Source: an uncultured Bacillota bacterium (GTDB taxonomy: Bacteria > Bacillota_I > Bacilli_A > RF39 > UBA660). From it: a DNA stretch of 6,783 nt. Where the stretch lies: the NCBI GenBank assembly GCA_947168865.1, contig CAMVNN010000039.1, positions 1 through 6,783 of the forward strand, read 5' to 3'. Of this stretch, positions 5,862 to 6,783 are shown piece after piece. The notes beneath the pieces are model-generated. The model made no database searches and was not told the origin of the DNA. It saw nothing but the letters and a program-made list of their open reading frames with translations. Each line of letters begins with the position of its first letter. The stretch's first letter is position 1. The translations under genes were made by a program, and so were the position numbers.

Positions 5862-5885
5862 AATTTGCAAATATAATTGTAAATT
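5862..5885 (+). repeat. Inverted repeat overlapping the -35 of the thioredoxin-like gene
   Basis: AATTTGCAA (5862-5870) and TTGTAAATT (5877-5885) are complementary over nine positions (one G-T), with ATATAA between. No T tract follows, so it is not a terminator. Its right arm covers the -35 (TTGTAA, 5877-5882), so it is placed like an operator. It loosely recalls AT-rich Fur/PerR-type boxes, but the match is not good enough to name a regulator. Confidence 0.35.
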
Positions 5886-5905
5886 AAAAAGAAATTTGAT
5901 AGAAT
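5877..5905 (+). promoter_or_regulatory. Promoter for the thioredoxin-like gene
   Basis: TTGTAA (5877-5882, 4/6), a 17-base spacer, then TAGAAT (5900-5905, 5/6) preceded by TGa for an extended -10. The expected start is near 5912, right before the SD GGAGGG (5913-5918), which sits 9 bases from the ATG at 5928. A separate TATAAT at 5872-5877 has no acceptable -35. Confidence 0.6.
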
Positions 5906-5927
5906 TAATTATGGAGGGTAAAAAAAT

Positions 5928-6659
5928 ATGGAAAAGATTAAAAGTGTTTTAATTACATTGCTTGCAGCATTTGTTGTTTTCTCTGGAGTTGGAACAATGA
6001 ATGTAAAAGCAGAAGGGAAAGTAAAAGTTTATATTTTTGAAGCAGGTGGATGTCCTTATTGTGAAGCTGAAATTGAATACCTAAAAGGACTTGACTCATA
6101 TAATGAAAAATTTGAAATTGTTCAAAAAGAATTATATGTTGACCATGTTGATTGGGCACAAGGAAAAGATTACCAATTAGGTAAAAAAGTAGCAGAAGCA
6201 TTTAAAAGTGCAGGATTTGAAAATGCTGCTTATACAGGTACACCATTTGTTGTAATAAGTGATTTATATGCAGCAGCAACATATAGTACAGACCTTGAAA
6301 AGTATATTAATCAAGCTTATGAAGAGGGAGATAAAGATGTTGTTGGATGTTTTGCAAATGATGGTGATGAATGTCTAAAAGGTCAAAAGAAAGATAATTC
6401 TGAAACTATTCAAACAATAGTTGTATTATTAATTATTGCTGGATCAGTTGCACTAGTTATTTATACAGGTAAGAGAAATGCAAAACTTGAAAATGAAGTA
6501 CCTTATAAAAAGATTACTAAAGAAGACGATGGTTTAGAAGAAGATGATGACGATGAAGAAATCGTTATAAAAAAAGTTGAAAAAAAAGAAAAAACTCCAG
6601 TAAAAGCAAAAAAGAACACTAAAACTCAACCTAAAAAATCAAATAATAGGAAAAAATAA
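5928..6659 (+). CDS. Exported, membrane-tethered thioredoxin-fold protein with CPYC active site
   Basis: A protein of 243 residues, probably a thiol-disulfide oxidoreductase facing outside the membrane. Residues 1-28 form a signal peptide (MEKIK, hydrophobic core, VKA before E29 as a likely signal peptidase I site). The mature domain opens with KVKVYIFEAGGCPYC: strand then CPYC (Cys42, Cys45), the redox motif placed as in thioredoxin and glutaredoxin folds. TGTPFVVI (103-110) supplies the cis-proline (Pro106). A second cysteine pair, C141 and C149 (GCFANDGDEC), may form a structural or redox disulfide. Residues 162-180 form a transmembrane helix followed by GKRNAK, giving an N-out/C-in topology. 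The cytoplasmic tail has an acidic patch (GLEEDDDDEE, 202-211) and then a Lys-rich end. No DsbD/CcdA partner is in the window. GGAGGG supports the start. The exact substrate is unknown; disulfide exchange is inferred from the motif. Confidence 0.85.
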   Translation: MEKIKSVLITLLAAFVVFSGVGTMNVKAEGKVKVYIFEAGGCPYCEAEIEYLKGLDSYNEKFEIVQKELYVDHVDWAQGKDYQLGKKVAEAFKSAGFENAAYTGTPFVVISDLYAAATYSTDLEKYINQAYEEGDKDVVGCFANDGDECLKGQKKDNSETIQTIVVLLIIAGSVALVIYTGKRNAKLENEVPYKKITKEDDGLEEDDDDEEIVIKKVEKKEKTPVKAKKNTKTQPKKSNNRKK

Positions 6660-6714
6660 AAAAAGTAGTTGACATTTGTAACTGTTTTGATATAATTATA
6701 AATGTCTACTTTTT
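6660..6714 (+). terminator. Long-looped inverted repeat / probable terminator enclosing the tRNA promoter
   Basis: AAAAAGTA (6660-6667) plus GACATTT (6671-6677) pair with AAATGTC (6700-6706) plus TACTTTTT (6707-6714). This is 15 pairs with a 3-base bulge (GTT, 6668-6670) on the left and a 22-base loop. The left arm starts at the base after the stop of the thioredoxin-like gene and the right arm ends in a T tract, so it can act as that gene's terminator. The promoter for the tRNA lies inside it. Confidence 0.55.
6669..6696 (+). promoter_or_regulatory. Strong promoter for the tRNA-Gly gene
   Basis: Consensus TTGACA (6669-6674), a 16-base spacer and consensus TATAAT (6691-6696) preceded by TGa. 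It is the best promoter in the window, as expected for a stable RNA. Transcription should start near 6703, leaving a leader of about 16 bases for RNase P to remove. Confidence 0.85.
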
Positions 6715-6718
6715 ATTT

Positions 6719-6783
6719 GCGGATGTAGTTCAATGGTAGAACTCTAGCCTTCCAAGCTAATAACGTGGGTCCGATTCCCATCA
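6719..6783 (+). tRNA. tRNA-Gly (anticodon TCC), 3' end cut by the window
   Basis: Acceptor 5' strand GCGGATG (6719-6725), TA, D stem GTTC/GAAC (6728-6731, 6739-6742) with loop AATGGTA including the GG pair, anticodon stem CTAGC/GCTAA (6744-6748, 6756-6760), loop CTTCCAA with anticodon TCC at 6751-6753, a 4-base variable region, and T stem GTGGG/CCCAT (6765-6769, 6777-6781) with loop TCCGATT. The last two bases, CA, begin the 3' acceptor strand; about six bases are missing. Two oddities: the top anticodon-stem pair is a C-A mismatch (6744/6760), and T-loop position 55 is C (6771) where U is nearly universal. UCC reads GGA and GGG glycine codons. Confidence 0.9.

Noticed and set aside
5872..5877. 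TATAAT as the -10 of the thioredoxin-like gene
   Set aside because: No acceptable -35 at 16-18 bases upstream; the TTGTAA / TGaTAGAAT pair downstream fits better and matches the leader spacing of the other genes.

Overview
The window is a strongly AT-rich chromosomal segment with all genes on the + strand. It has short intergenic gaps, Gram-positive style Shine-Dalgarno (SD) sites (AGAGGTG, GGAGGG, AGGAG) and sigma-A type promoters. This fits a low-GC Bacillota/Bacilli-type genome, possibly an uncultured host-associated lineage; the family-level assignment is inference. All tryptophans in the conserved genes are TGG and one gene ends TGA-TAA, so the standard bacterial code applies rather than the Mycoplasma code.

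Layout. (1) Positions 2-658: 3' end of a protein gene of uncertain family, closed by a strong intrinsic terminator (635-675). (2) 729-1744: a promoter, a 312-residue orphan gene and its terminator. (3) 1746-4034: a strong extended -10 promoter driving a two-gene operon, a 207-residue single-pass membrane protein (1797-2420) and an ABC-F ATPase of the YbiT/YkpA type (2432-4021), then a terminator. (4) 4058-4345: a minimal single-domain rhodanese. (5) 4393-4707: an RNHCP-type multi-cysteine zinc-binding protein. (6) 4762-5850: a membrane-anchored RmuC-family protein. (7) 5928-6659: an exported, membrane-tethered thioredoxin-fold protein with a CPYC active site. (8) 6719-6783: the first 65 bases of a tRNA-Gly (anticodon TCC), cut by the window end.

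The genes do not form one obvious pathway. The ABC-F protein and the tRNA belong to translation, RmuC to DNA maintenance, and the rhodanese and thioredoxin-like protein to sulfur/thiol chemistry on the two sides of the membrane. Most look like independent short transcription units packed end to end.

The most notable signals are architectural. Hairpins that look like terminators of one gene physically contain the promoter of the next (4348-4382, 4696-4740, 6660-6714). Promoters are mostly extended -10 type, with the SD beginning only 6-10 bases after the -10, so leaders are nearly absent. Other points are the asymmetric ATP sites of the ABC-F protein and the unusual bases of the tRNA-Gly. I found no CRISPR array, insertion sequence, prophage or evident defence system, and nothing I can defend as a wholly new system.
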